Shown piece after piece: positions 53,738 to 62,307 of a stretch of 64,000 nt of DNA. Position numbers and translations under genes: made by a program. The stretch lies in the NCBI GenBank assembly GCA_965230335.1, contig CBDDKS010000006.1:248001-312000 (forward strand). The letters run 5' to 3'. The DNA comes from CBDDKS01 sp965230335 (GTDB lineage: Bacteria > Pseudomonadota > Gammaproteobacteria > Enterobacterales > Kangiellaceae). How positions within the stretch are numbered: position 1 is the first letter of the stretch; each line of letters opens with the position of its first letter. The notes under the pieces were generated by a model. It had not been told where the DNA came from, searched no databases, and worked only from the letters and a program-made list of their open reading frames with translations.

Positions 53738-55750
53738 TCACCCCAATCTTTTTACTTCTATGGGCTCTATCACATCAGCAAGGTCAATATTAAATACCTG
53801 TCCATAAAAATAGAGTTCTGCTTCTAAAGCCCGTTGAATATTGGCTTCTTTGCGAAAGCCATGACTTTCATTATCAAACTCAACATAAGCGTGAGTGACG
53901 TTATTTTTATTGAGTGCCTGAACTAAAGTCTGTGCCTGACTGGGCGGCACTACTTTGTCTTTCAAACCCTGCAATACAAGCAAAGGACAAGACAACTTAT
54001 CAATATGATAAATAGGAGAACGTTGCTGATAACGTTCTTTGTATTTAGGATATTCTCCAACGAGTTTATCTAAATAAGCCGCTTCAAATTTATGGGTATC
54101 TGCTACCAGGGATTCCAAATCGGCAACACCATATCGTGTTGTACCAGCAGAAAAATCTGAATACTGCATTAATGCACACAGAGTGGTAAAGCCACCTGCC
54201 GATCCTCCTCTGATAATAAGACGTTCAGGATCAGCTTTTCCCTGGTCAACGCAATAACGTGCAGCATAAACACAGTCTTCAACATCAGCGATACCCCAGG
54301 CATCATTTAATTGCTGTCGATACTCACGTCCATACCCGGTACTGCCACGATAGTTCACATCAACAACCGCAAAACCCCGGGATGTCCAAAATTGAATGCC
54401 TAAATTAAAAGTAGATGATGTTGCTGCCGTTGGCCCACCATGAGACATGACAATTAAAGGCGGTTTTTCATCATCCTGTCCTCTGTAATCAACATGGGTT
54501 GGTGCATAATAAAAAGCATGGACTGGTTCGTCATTGCTGACATGAAAGCTAATGGCTTCGGCAATAGAAATAGAATCCTTACTCACCGCGACTAAACCAT
54601 CTGCTGTTAAATCAGAAGTACCGCTTGTCTCTTTACTGTTGATATCCAATTTTTGAAGACGGTTATCTGCCAAATCAATCATCCATACACCCAGTCCATG
54701 AGTAGGAGAACCGGCAATAGTATACAAACAACCTTTGTCATAATGTATTTGGCCAGGAAAATCCGTTAACTCTACAGGTAATCTTTGTATCGAACCCGTT
54801 TCTGTCTCCACACAAGCTAAGCATTGCACACCCTTTTCAAAAAAAGCGGTATAAATCTGAGTCTGCTGTTCATCAAAACAAGCCATTTGCGTTGCTAAAA
54901 TCCATTGTGGCAAACCAAAGTCATGGGCCATAGGTGTTAACGCATGTTTTGCATCCTCTTCAACCGCGTACAAATTCCACCAGCCAGAAGCATCTGACAT
55001 AAAATGAAGTTGTCCATCGGATTTCCAAAAAGGCTGATAGATAGATTCTGTTTCTGAGCCAGCGATACGACGAGCTTGCATTAACTGACCCTGTTTATCC
55101 AAATCGGCAAGCCATAACTCCGTACCATCCCAGGGCATCTGTGGTTGATTCCAGCAAGTCCAACACAAATATTGACCGTCTGGGCTAACTCTTGGGTAAC
55201 TATAAAAATCACAGCCCTCAGCAACAATATCTACCGTTGGTGTTTTTTCCTGCGTCGTTTTTTCCTGAACAGTCAAATTGATACGCACCAGTTCATTCTT
55301 GACCTCAATCGTCTTATTCTGTTCCGATGATGGCATGTGACGCTCCCGTACACAAAATAAATAATGGCCATCATGTGTGATATTAAAGTCTGCATAACGA
55401 CAGTCTTCTGAATGTAGAATAATGGCTTGCAAATGATGATGAGTATCCAATAACCAAACAGAATGATCATCAGCTTTGGAAAAATAAACACCTTGATGCG
55501 TGACTAAAAAATCTCCGCCACCTAATTCATGTACTCGTGTTGCAACACTGTAATCCTTAGGCAGGACCTCTTTCGCCTGCTTGCCATCCCAACACATTAA
55601 AACACCACGGCCCGCCTCAGTTGCACGAACTTCAAGCCAATACACCAAACCATTAAATACCTGCATATGTCCAAAACGAGTCCCTTTTTTTGCCACCTGT
55701 TGGGCCGATATCGGTGATGACCAGGATCCATAAGGCTTGGATAATTTCAA
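53738..55750 (-). CDS. S9 family prolyl oligopeptidase
   Basis: 670 residues. A beta-propeller-like N-terminal region (to about 400) precedes the catalytic alpha/beta hydrolase domain, with Ser in RGGSAGGFTTL and the catalytic His in DNESHGFRKEAN. The start is TTG with a strong AGAGGAG site 6 bases upstream. No signal peptide, so cytoplasmic. Related to dipeptidyl or acylaminoacyl peptidases. Confidence 0.9.
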   Translation of the reverse strand: MKLSKPYGSWSSPISAQQVAKKGTRFGHMQVFNGLVYWLEVRATEAGRGVLMCWDGKQAKEVLPKDYSVATRVHELGGGDFLVTHQGVYFSKADDHSVWLLDTHHHLQAIILHSEDCRYADFNITHDGHYLFCVRERHMPSSEQNKTIEVKNELVRINLTVQEKTTQEKTPTVDIVAEGCDFYSYPRVSPDGQYLCWTCWNQPQMPWDGTELWLADLDKQGQLMQARRIAGSETESIYQPFWKSDGQLHFMSDASGWWNLYAVEEDAKHALTPMAHDFGLPQWILATQMACFDEQQTQIYTAFFEKGVQCLACVETETGSIQRLPVELTDFPGQIHYDKGCLYTIAGSPTHGLGVWMIDLADNRLQKLDINSKETSGTSDLTADGLVAVSKDSISIAEAISFHVSNDEPVHAFYYAPTHVDYRGQDDEKPPLIVMSHGGPTAATSSTFNLGIQFWTSRGFAVVDVNYRGSTGYGREYRQQLNDAWGIADVEDCVYAARYCVDQGKADPERLIIRGGSAGGFTTLCALMQYSDFSAGTTRYGVADLESLVADTHKFEAAYLDKLVGEYPKYKERYQQRSPIYHIDKLSCPLLVLQGLKDKVVPPSQAQTLVQALNKNNVTHAYVEFDNESHGFRKEANIQRALEAELYFYGQVFNIDLADVIEPIEVKRLG

Positions 55751-55802
55751 AATAATCTCCTCTACAGGTTGATACCCGTGCTACTTGATGCACGGAGCTG
55801 GA

Positions 55803-56924
55803 TTATTTAAACAAACGCATGGTCTCTGCTTTATTCCAAAAGTTTGCAATGGCTTTTTCGAATTGTGTTCGGAATGACAAAGATAAACGATCCGTTAATG
55901 TTTTTTTGATTTCATAAGCAATTTCAAAAACCTCGTGTTCTTGTGCCCACACCATAATTTCTTCATCACTGGTTTTGATATCATCAATTAAACCCAGTTC
56001 CAAGGCTTTGGTACCGTACCAATGCTCTCCTGTTGCCACCTTATCAATATCCAAAGCAGGTCGATTATCACGAATGTAATCTTTAAACAGCACATGGGTT
56101 TCTTCCAACTCTTCCTGAAACTTTTCTCGTGACTTCTCGGTGTTTTCACCAAACATAGTTAAGGTTCTTTTAAACTCACCTGCAGTGAACTGTTCATAAT
56201 CGACTTTATTGTGTTTCAATAAACGATGAAAATTGGGTAGCTGCCCTATCACTCCAATAGAACCAATGACTGCAAAGGGCGCTGCAATAATACGATCAGC
56301 AACACAAGCCATCATATAACCGCCACTGGCAGCCACTTTATCAACCGCAATAGTTAATTTAAGTGGTTTTGACTTAATGCGCTTTAACTGTGATGCAGCC
56401 AAACCATAGCTATGTACCATACCACCCGGGCTTTCCAGACAAACCAATACTTCATCGTTTTCTTTTGCAATACTAAGTAATGCCGTAACTTCCTCTCTTA
56501 AATTAGCCACACTGGAAGCTTCTACATCACCGTTAAAATTCAATACAAACAAACGGGATGTTTCATCATCAACCTTGGACGATACTTTTTCATCAGCTGA
56601 TTTATCGTCACTATGATTAGATTTGGATGATTGTTGTTTCAGCTTTTTAGTCTGAGCTTTTGCTTTATCTTTTTCTTGTTGCTTTTGCTCTTTTTCGTAT
56701 ATTTTATAAGCTTCCTTAGGCATCACTTCTTTATACAAATTGTTTTTTAAAACTTTTAACTCATCAGAGCGATGTGTGACTTTAATATGCCCTTCGGCCG
56801 TTTGCTTGTTTTTTTGATTAGCATTGGCAATAACACCAATCACCACAATAATAGCAACAACTATTGTCAGGGTTTCAGCAAAGAAAAGTGCGTAATTTGA
56901 AAAAAATTCAGATAAAAAGTCCAA
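55803..56924 (-). CDS. sohB: SohB-type inner-membrane protease (S49)
   Basis: 373 residues starting at a TTG with GAGG 6 bases upstream; the longer GTG frame overlaps that site. An N-terminal membrane anchor (FFAETLTIVVAIIVVIGVIA) is followed by a charged, Lys/Gln-rich linker (about 65-115) and the S49 peptidase domain, with the ASGGYMMACVADRI catalytic serine region and AVIGSIGVIGQ. Similar to E. coli SohB, a putative envelope protease. Upstream is a terminator that belongs to the preceding nnrS unit. Confidence 0.9.
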   Translation of the reverse strand: MDFLSEFFSNYALFFAETLTIVVAIIVVIGVIANANQKNKQTAEGHIKVTHRSDELKVLKNNLYKEVMPKEAYKIYEKEQKQQEKDKAKAQTKKLKQQSSKSNHSDDKSADEKVSSKVDDETSRLFVLNFNGDVEASSVANLREEVTALLSIAKENDEVLVCLESPGGMVHSYGLAASQLKRIKSKPLKLTIAVDKVAASGGYMMACVADRIIAAPFAVIGSIGVIGQLPNFHRLLKHNKVDYEQFTAGEFKRTLTMFGENTEKSREKFQEELEETHVLFKDYIRDNRPALDIDKVATGEHWYGTKALELGLIDDIKTSDEEIMVWAQEHEVFEIAYEIKKTLTDRLSLSFRTQFEKAIANFWNKAETMRLFK

Positions 56925-57233
56925 AACTAACCTCACCGTTTATCAACTGCAGCTCAAACAGGAGCTTCTCGATACATACATTAAAAAAGCCTCAATAAAG
57001 AGACTTTATATGGCAAGCTGGCAATAGAGTATATATGCAAGCAGCTAGCTATTGTACCTAGCAGTAGGTAGAGATGTCTATCCATAGCTTTGAGTTAGTT
57101 AAAAATGATATGGAATCTGTATGTCTATAATAACCTTTCTTTTTAAGATAATATCTCATAAAAAGATTAATTTAGACTTTATTCAGCTATTTTTAATCTC
57201 ATTGAAACGAATCGTCTATAAGGTCTGTTAACC
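56925..57233. other. Intergenic region between nnrS and sohB
   Basis: These 309 bases hold a leftward intrinsic terminator (56983-57007) for the nnrS unit. The bases before sohB would carry its leader. No repeat or gene was recognised elsewhere. Confidence 0.5.
56983..57007 (-). terminator. Leftward intrinsic terminator
   Basis: Read on the minus strand AAAGTCTC-TTTATT-GAGGCTTT followed by T residues, an 8-base stem with one G-T pair. It stands about 230 bases after the nnrS stop. Confidence 0.6.
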
Positions 57234-58475
57234 TTAACCGGGTGCACCATCTATTCTCGGTTTAAATAAAATAGGACAATAGGTGATTAAAAATAATCCA
57301 TATGCGAATGCCCAGAAAACAGCTGAAGTAATAATCACCATTGTGTAATCATTGTAGAATAAAGGAAACAATACCCTTATTAAAAAAGCAATCACCATCA
57401 TTAAAAACGCCATTGTCATTAAATAACTCACTTTTATGGGACGTCCCGTATGTCCTAACGAGACTCGAGAAATCATAGATAGAATCATCAAACCCATACC
57501 ACCTACTGTTATCGTATGTAACGCTAATGAAGTGGACGTCAGAAGTTGTATTTCTACAAGCCCCAGGAAGATTAAACCTAAAGCCATCGCCCAATAGCTG
57601 ATATGTAATGGCCAAACCAATGGTGTTGTTAATGTTACCCAAATACGCCAGCGTATAGCTCTAATAAAATTGATAACCCCAGCCGATATATAACCTATTC
57701 CTAAAATAAAATCTGGCAACTCAACTATTTTTAAACTCATGATAATTGACACTATGATCAGAAAAACCGAGCTACGTTCTAACCATATAATGGGTGTTAC
57801 TCTGGGCGTTTGTGTTCCATTTGCCGTAAACATCGGAAAAACACGCCCACCAATAATGCACATCACCAAACTGATGAGTAACACCATAGTGTGACTGATT
57901 GAACTCAGTTGAAAACTGAATTCTCCCACCCCTAATACAGAGGCATGCATCATACTATTCAGCAATGTCATACCCAACAAAATGGGAATAAAGATCAAGT
58001 TTCGCCATACTTTTGCTTTTATTATAGGTCGCGCAAAAAAAACAGCCGCCAAGGGTAAAAACGCAATGTCCACGAATGCAATAAAGTAGTCATTAAACCA
58101 TTGTGGAAATGCCAAAAATAACCGCCCCAAAAACCAAATAATAACCAGTACAGCTAATGTCCGACCTTTTATACTGGGCACTTTTGTCCAGGTTTGTACT
58201 GCTGTTAATAAAAATCCTACGATAATGGCTGCCACAAATCCAAATAACATTTCGTGACTATGCCAAAAATAACTTCCACCATAGGGCGAAAATTGAATGA
58301 CACCACTATAAGTGATACTCCATATCAGTAAGTTTATCGTACTAAATAACGCACCCAATAAGAAAAAAGGCCGAAAAGCCAATCGGAATATAGGCCAACC
58401 CATGGTCTCATGAGTCTCTCTAATATCACCGTTGCTGTGTAACTTTTGCGCTGTACTTATTTGCCTGGTGCTCAT
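57234..58475 (-). CDS. NnrS family protein
   Basis: A 413-residue haem- and copper-containing membrane protein of the NnrS family, linked with protection against nitric oxide. About twelve transmembrane segments are visible. The conserved N-terminal segment RLAFRPFFLLGALF and WHSHEMLFGF are present, as are LHTITVGGMGLMILSMISRV and SLGHTGRP near the C-terminus. It lies downstream of an unusual leader with a large palindrome and a tandem-repeat micro-ORF. Confidence 0.9.
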   Translation of the reverse strand: MSTRQISTAQKLHSNGDIRETHETMGWPIFRLAFRPFFLLGALFSTINLLIWSITYSGVIQFSPYGGSYFWHSHEMLFGFVAAIIVGFLLTAVQTWTKVPSIKGRTLAVLVIIWFLGRLFLAFPQWFNDYFIAFVDIAFLPLAAVFFARPIIKAKVWRNLIFIPILLGMTLLNSMMHASVLGVGEFSFQLSSISHTMVLLISLVMCIIGGRVFPMFTANGTQTPRVTPIIWLERSSVFLIIVSIIMSLKIVELPDFILGIGYISAGVINFIRAIRWRIWVTLTTPLVWPLHISYWAMALGLIFLGLVEIQLLTSTSLALHTITVGGMGLMILSMISRVSLGHTGRPIKVSYLMTMAFLMMVIAFLIRVLFPLFYNDYTMVIITSAVFWAFAYGLFLITYCPILFKPRIDGAPG

Positions 58476-58479
58476 TTCT

Positions 58480-58530
58480 CAGTACTTACTTTGCCCAGTA
58501 CTTGTTTACCCAATACTTGTTTACCCAGTA
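58480..58530. repeat. Short tandem repeat just before the nnrS start codon
   Basis: About three and a half copies of a 15-base unit (plus strand, cagtacttgtttacc) end 5 bases before the nnrS ATG. A decayed copy continues into the first codons of nnrS (minus strand CCAGGCAAATAAGTACAG). Confidence 0.7.
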
Positions 58531-58539
58531 CCGACTCAT
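58486..58539 (-). CDS. Possible leader peptide MSRYWVNKYWVNKYWAK
   Basis: The tandem repeat in the nnrS leader reads, in one frame, as a 17-residue ORF from an ATG at 58539 to TAA at 58486, with three aromatic YW units. It has no clear ribosome binding site, so translation is uncertain. It could be a regulatory leader peptide or an accident of the repeat. Confidence 0.25.
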   Translation of the reverse strand: MSRYWVNKYWVNKYWAK

Positions 58540-58551
58540 GTCATATTCAAC

Positions 58552-58596
58552 TACATCATTTAAATATGTATTTATAATACATATTTAAATGATGTA
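58552..58596. repeat. 19-base perfect inverted repeat (45-base palindrome)
   Basis: A perfect 19-base stem with a 7-base loop, AT-rich, 77 bases upstream of the nnrS start and 16 bases after the end of the DUF3465 gene. It is too long for a simple operator and lacks a T-run for a terminator. It could be a strong mRNA stem or a protein-binding dyad. Confidence 0.75.
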
Positions 58597-58611
58597 AATA
58601 AAGGTTTATTT

Positions 58612-59100
58612 TTACTGATAAATCTTATTTTTATGTTTTAACCACCCATCCTCATGGCGACCTTTAGGATCATGATGTGTCCAATGTATCACACCACCTT
58701 TTGTATTCCATTCATATTCACCATTAAATTCAACAATATCACCTTTTTTGAGTGTATCAATACGCATAGCCAAATCAATATTATGGGCAATCAGTAATGT
58801 TTCACCTGAATGGTGTTTTATAATGAACTTTTGATGTCGACTGCCTTCATTATCATCTGGCAATATGCGAATAACCTGTCCTACTCCCTGTACTTGAACA
58901 TCTGATCTTTTATTCTTTATAGCCCATAGTAATTTATCAGTAATTTCTTTTTGCGTAGATAATTTTTTTTGAACAGAAATATTATTTTGGTTCTGTGATT
59001 CTTTATTCGAATTGGAAAAAGTATCCTTTGAAATAAAGCCAAGTTGATACAAGACAACGATGATGGCAAGTGTCATAATGGAAGAAATAATTTTTTTCAC
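58612..59100 (-). CDS. DUF3465 exported protein
   Basis: 162 residues. A hydrophobic N-terminal segment (ISSIMTLAIIVVLYQLGF) acts as signal or anchor, followed by a Asn/Gln/Ser-rich linker to about residue 45. The C-terminal domain has VQGVGQVIRILPDDNEGSRH and GVIHWTHHDPKGRH, the histidine-rich DUF3465 signature. Function unknown. It lies between parA and nnrS. Confidence 0.82.
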   Translation of the reverse strand: MKKIISSIMTLAIIVVLYQLGFISKDTFSNSNKESQNQNNISVQKKLSTQKEITDKLLWAIKNKRSDVQVQGVGQVIRILPDDNEGSRHQKFIIKHHSGETLLIAHNIDLAMRIDTLKKGDIVEFNGEYEWNTKGGVIHWTHHDPKGRHEDGWLKHKNKIYQ

Positions 59101-59178
59101 AGAATCTGACTACCCATTAGAAGGTTAGAAAAAAATATTTGTGTGACCGATCATTTTGTCTTAATTTATCAAGACATC

Positions 59179-59886
59179 TTAACTTTTGCTGAAGTTAAGT
59201 ATCTTATCCTTATTTTTTAAATTAGGTACATTGCTTTGTTTTACCAAACGATAAATACCAGACGCCAGGGACCACATTTCTGCACGAGCAACACTGTCAT
59301 CCCACTCATTAACCGATAACCCTTCTGCAAAGGCATCCACATAAGCAGTTCTCTGTGTTAATTGTTTTGTCATAGGTTTAATGTGGCTGGATTTTTTGAC
59401 GTCTTTGATTAAATACTCTGAAGATTTCACACGTTTTCTAACACGTGTCCAGCAAATTCTTGCAATCAGATTCGGGTTCACCTTAAGTGCTTGAGATACC
59501 AATGCATCCATTTGTTGAAAAGACCAGATTTCTACAGGAGACGGCGCCAAAGGCACCAAAACAACAGACGCAACCGCTAACATGGTTTTTGTCATCGCAT
59601 TAATGTGAGGGGGGCCATCTAAGATAATACTGGTATAATTAGCCTGATGTTGGTTAATCAGTTTCAAGAGTAGGCTGGGCTTATCGGCAAGAATAACATC
59701 GACACCTGATTCATCATATTTTTCCGTTCGAACATTAGACCAGGCACTGAGTGAATGCTGTGGTGGGTCACAATCAATGACAAGCACACTGCCATTATCA
59801 ATATAGCTTACTGCCAAATTAGTTGTTAGGGTACTTTTACCAACCCCTCCTTTTGCCTGCGCTACGGCGATCACTTTAGCAACCAT
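59179..59886 (-). CDS. ParA/VirC1-type ATPase
   Basis: 235 residues. Deviant Walker A AQAKGGVGKST and VLVIDCDPPQHSLSAW are typical of ParA/MinD-like ATPases, used for positioning DNA or protein complexes. No ParB or other partner gene is adjacent, so its cargo is unknown. Divergent from the SLC13 transporter. Confidence 0.85.
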   Translation of the reverse strand: MVAKVIAVAQAKGGVGKSTLTTNLAVSYIDNGSVLVIDCDPPQHSLSAWSNVRTEKYDESGVDVILADKPSLLLKLINQHQANYTSIILDGPPHINAMTKTMLAVASVVLVPLAPSPVEIWSFQQMDALVSQALKVNPNLIARICWTRVRKRVKSSEYLIKDVKKSSHIKPMTKQLTQRTAYVDAFAEGLSVNEWDDSVARAEMWSLASGIYRLVKQSNVPNLKNKDKILNFSKS

Positions 59887-60145
59887 AATATCTATTCTTT
59901 ATATTCTATTTATGCACCATAGGATGCAAGTTTAGCATTTATTGTTAAGTTTCTCGACAAATCATTGATAATTCTATAAATATGCTGTACTGACATCCTG
60001 TTTATAAAAAATAAATCTCCAGATGAAATTAAAATGGTATTAAACTATCTTATTGATTTATAAGTGAAAAATAAAAGCCTTTTTGCAACCTGTGACACAG
60101 TATTAGATAATACCAAGAATCCATCATTTCCAAGTTGTTGTATTC

Positions 60146-61561
60146 ATGACCGAATCCTTAACACCACCTTCCTCATTTTCAGAAAGACATCGTTTGCTCT
60201 TAGTTGTTTTAGGGCCTGTTATTGCCGGTCTGGCCTATATCATTGGTACTCTTAATCAGCTTGATCCTGCCGTCAATCTGACTTTGGGTATTACTCTCTG
60301 GTGCGCACTCTGGTGGATTACTGAACCGATTCCTATTCCCGCAACCAGTTTACTACCACTGGCACTCTTTCCTCTTACGGGTGTATTAAGTGCGCAGCAG
60401 GTCGCCTCTGCCTATGGACATAAGTTAATTTTATTATTAATGGGTGGTTTTATGTTATCTAAGGCCATGGAAAAGTCAGGCACCCATCGACGTATTGCCT
60501 TACAAATGATTCATTTATTTGGTGGAGATTCCGGGCCCCGAATATTAGCTGGCTTTATGGTGGCTTCTGCTCTGCTCAGTATGTGGATCTCCAATACAGC
60601 CACGACACTGATGTTGTTACCTGTCGCCCTAGCCATTCTGGATAAAAATCATGATCCCAAACTCACAACCGCTTTGCTTTTGGGTATTGCCTATTCAGCC
60701 AGTATTGGTGGCATCGGCACAGTCATAGGAACACCACCCAATGCCCTGTTTCTGTCTATCTATGAAGAAACCACCAAAGCCTCTTTATCATTTACCGACT
60801 GGATGCAATGGGGTGTTTCGGCTGTTATTTTGTTTATTCCTATTGCCTGGCTCTGGTTAAAGAGAGGCTTATCATCAAATACACATCTTGAGGTACCACA
60901 CCCTGGTCAATGGCGCTCAGAAGAAAAACGTGTGCTCACTATATTCTCCATCACGGCTTTACTCTGGATAACACGAACAGAACCTTTTGGTGGATGGAGT
61001 GGTTGGCTCAACTTACAACAAGCCAATGATGCCAGTGTCGCCCTGACCATGGTAGCCCTGTTATTTATGATACCTTCAGGTGGTGGTAAAAAAGGCACTT
61101 TACTTGATTGGAAAACTGCCAATCAAATTCCCTGGGGTGTCCTCATTTTATTTGCCGGCGGTATTTGTATTGCCTCTGCATTTAAAGAGTCTGGATTAAG
61201 TTTGCTGCTGGGTGAACAGTTAAATGTGATTGCCTCACTGCCCCTGTTTATATTGATACCTCTGATTTGTTTAACAGTTACCTTTTTAACAGAAGTCACC
61301 AGCAACACAGCCACAACGGCTCTATTGCTTCCTGTGCTTGCAACAACTGCAATAACGGCAGGTATTGATCCTTTGGTGCTCATGGTACCCGCTGCCATGA
61401 GTGCCAGTTGTGCCTTTATGTTACCCGTAGCCACCGCACCCAATGCGGTTATCTTTGGTAGTGAAAAAATCACTATCAAAACCATGGCCCGCCAAGGTTT
61501 TGCTTTAAATCTGATTGGCGCTCTGGTGATTAGTGTCGTTTGTTTGTTTTGGTTATCATAG
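60146..61561 (+). CDS. SLC13/DASS family anion:sodium symporter
   Basis: 471 residues with about eleven transmembrane segments. Signature motifs MWISNTATTLMLLPVALA and EVTSNTATTALLLPVL contain the SNT motifs of the divalent anion:sodium symporters. The substrate could be a dicarboxylate such as succinate, or sulfate. No clear ribosome binding site precedes the ATG. It overlaps the convergent outer-membrane protein gene by 6 bases. Confidence 0.88.
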   Translation: MTESLTPPSSFSERHRLLLVVLGPVIAGLAYIIGTLNQLDPAVNLTLGITLWCALWWITEPIPIPATSLLPLALFPLTGVLSAQQVASAYGHKLILLLMGGFMLSKAMEKSGTHRRIALQMIHLFGGDSGPRILAGFMVASALLSMWISNTATTLMLLPVALAILDKNHDPKLTTALLLGIAYSASIGGIGTVIGTPPNALFLSIYEETTKASLSFTDWMQWGVSAVILFIPIAWLWLKRGLSSNTHLEVPHPGQWRSEEKRVLTIFSITALLWITRTEPFGGWSGWLNLQQANDASVALTMVALLFMIPSGGGKKGTLLDWKTANQIPWGVLILFAGGICIASAFKESGLSLLLGEQLNVIASLPLFILIPLICLTVTFLTEVTSNTATTALLLPVLATTAITAGIDPLVLMVPAAMSASCAFMLPVATAPNAVIFGSEKITIKTMARQGFALNLIGALVISVVCLFWLS

Positions 61562-62113
61562 TTTAACTGTAAAACCTAAGGAGCTACCCAAAACTTTCTC
61601 ACCACTATCTTCAATTAATCTGGCATACTCAATAAATAACTTACTTCTTTTAGATAAAGTAAACTCCAAGCCTAATCCCTGAGAAAACCCTGTTTCTGAA
61701 TCTGATTCAGATGAGAATCCATCTGAAACCTCTATACTTACTGATGAATAGCCTAAAAGAGCGTAGGGTGATACTTTCCAAGGTGCGCTGAATTTTACAT
61801 AACCTCCCAATAGTCTTTTTAATTGAATATTATCAAAAAATGTCTTTGTACTGCTTCCAAGCCCTAAACCTAGTCTTGCTTCAACAGCTATATAATCATT
61901 CAACTCTTTACCTAAAATAGCATGAAAATCTGTTTTTAAACTTATTCTTGAATTAAAAAAACCTCCTCCTACATCTGCACGTATTCTTGTTGCGCTAACA
62001 CCCCAATAAATATCACTGAACTCAGTTGTAGAGTTATCTTTGGCTGAAAGCTCTACTGAAAATAAAAAGACTAACAAACCAAGAAAAAAATGAACTCTCA
62101 AGTTATTAAACAT
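61556..62113 (-). CDS. Small outer-membrane beta-barrel protein
   Basis: 185 residues with a signal peptide ending near VELSA. Eight alternating strand segments (VEARLGLGLGS, YALLGYSSVSIEV, SKLFIEYARLI) and the ending GSSLGFTVKL indicate a small 8-stranded barrel of the OmpX/OmpA-like porin group. Function unknown. Divergent from the soeA-like gene. Confidence 0.75.
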   Translation of the reverse strand: MFNNLRVHFFLGLLVFLFSVELSAKDNSTTEFSDIYWGVSATRIRADVGGGFFNSRISLKTDFHAILGKELNDYIAVEARLGLGLGSSTKTFFDNIQLKRLLGGYVKFSAPWKVSPYALLGYSSVSIEVSDGFSSESDSETGFSQGLGLEFTLSKRSKLFIEYARLIEDSGEKVLGSSLGFTVKL

Positions 62114-62307
62114 ATATTAGATCCACCATATTTGATAAATGTGGCAGGCATTATACAATGACACTATCTCAATTTTCAAATATTTTTAATTGCTTGTGAT
62201 TATGCAGACTATTCATAAATAATAGGATACAATCACGCGCTTTCATTCTATTGGGTTATGCATCGATATCCATCCGCTATTTCAAATTGAAAGCTGACTA
62301 ATTTTAT

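Noticed and set aside
58552..58596. Palindrome before nnrS as an FNR/Dnr binding site
   Set aside because: No TTGAT-N4-ATCAA half-sites; the stem is much longer than such an operator.
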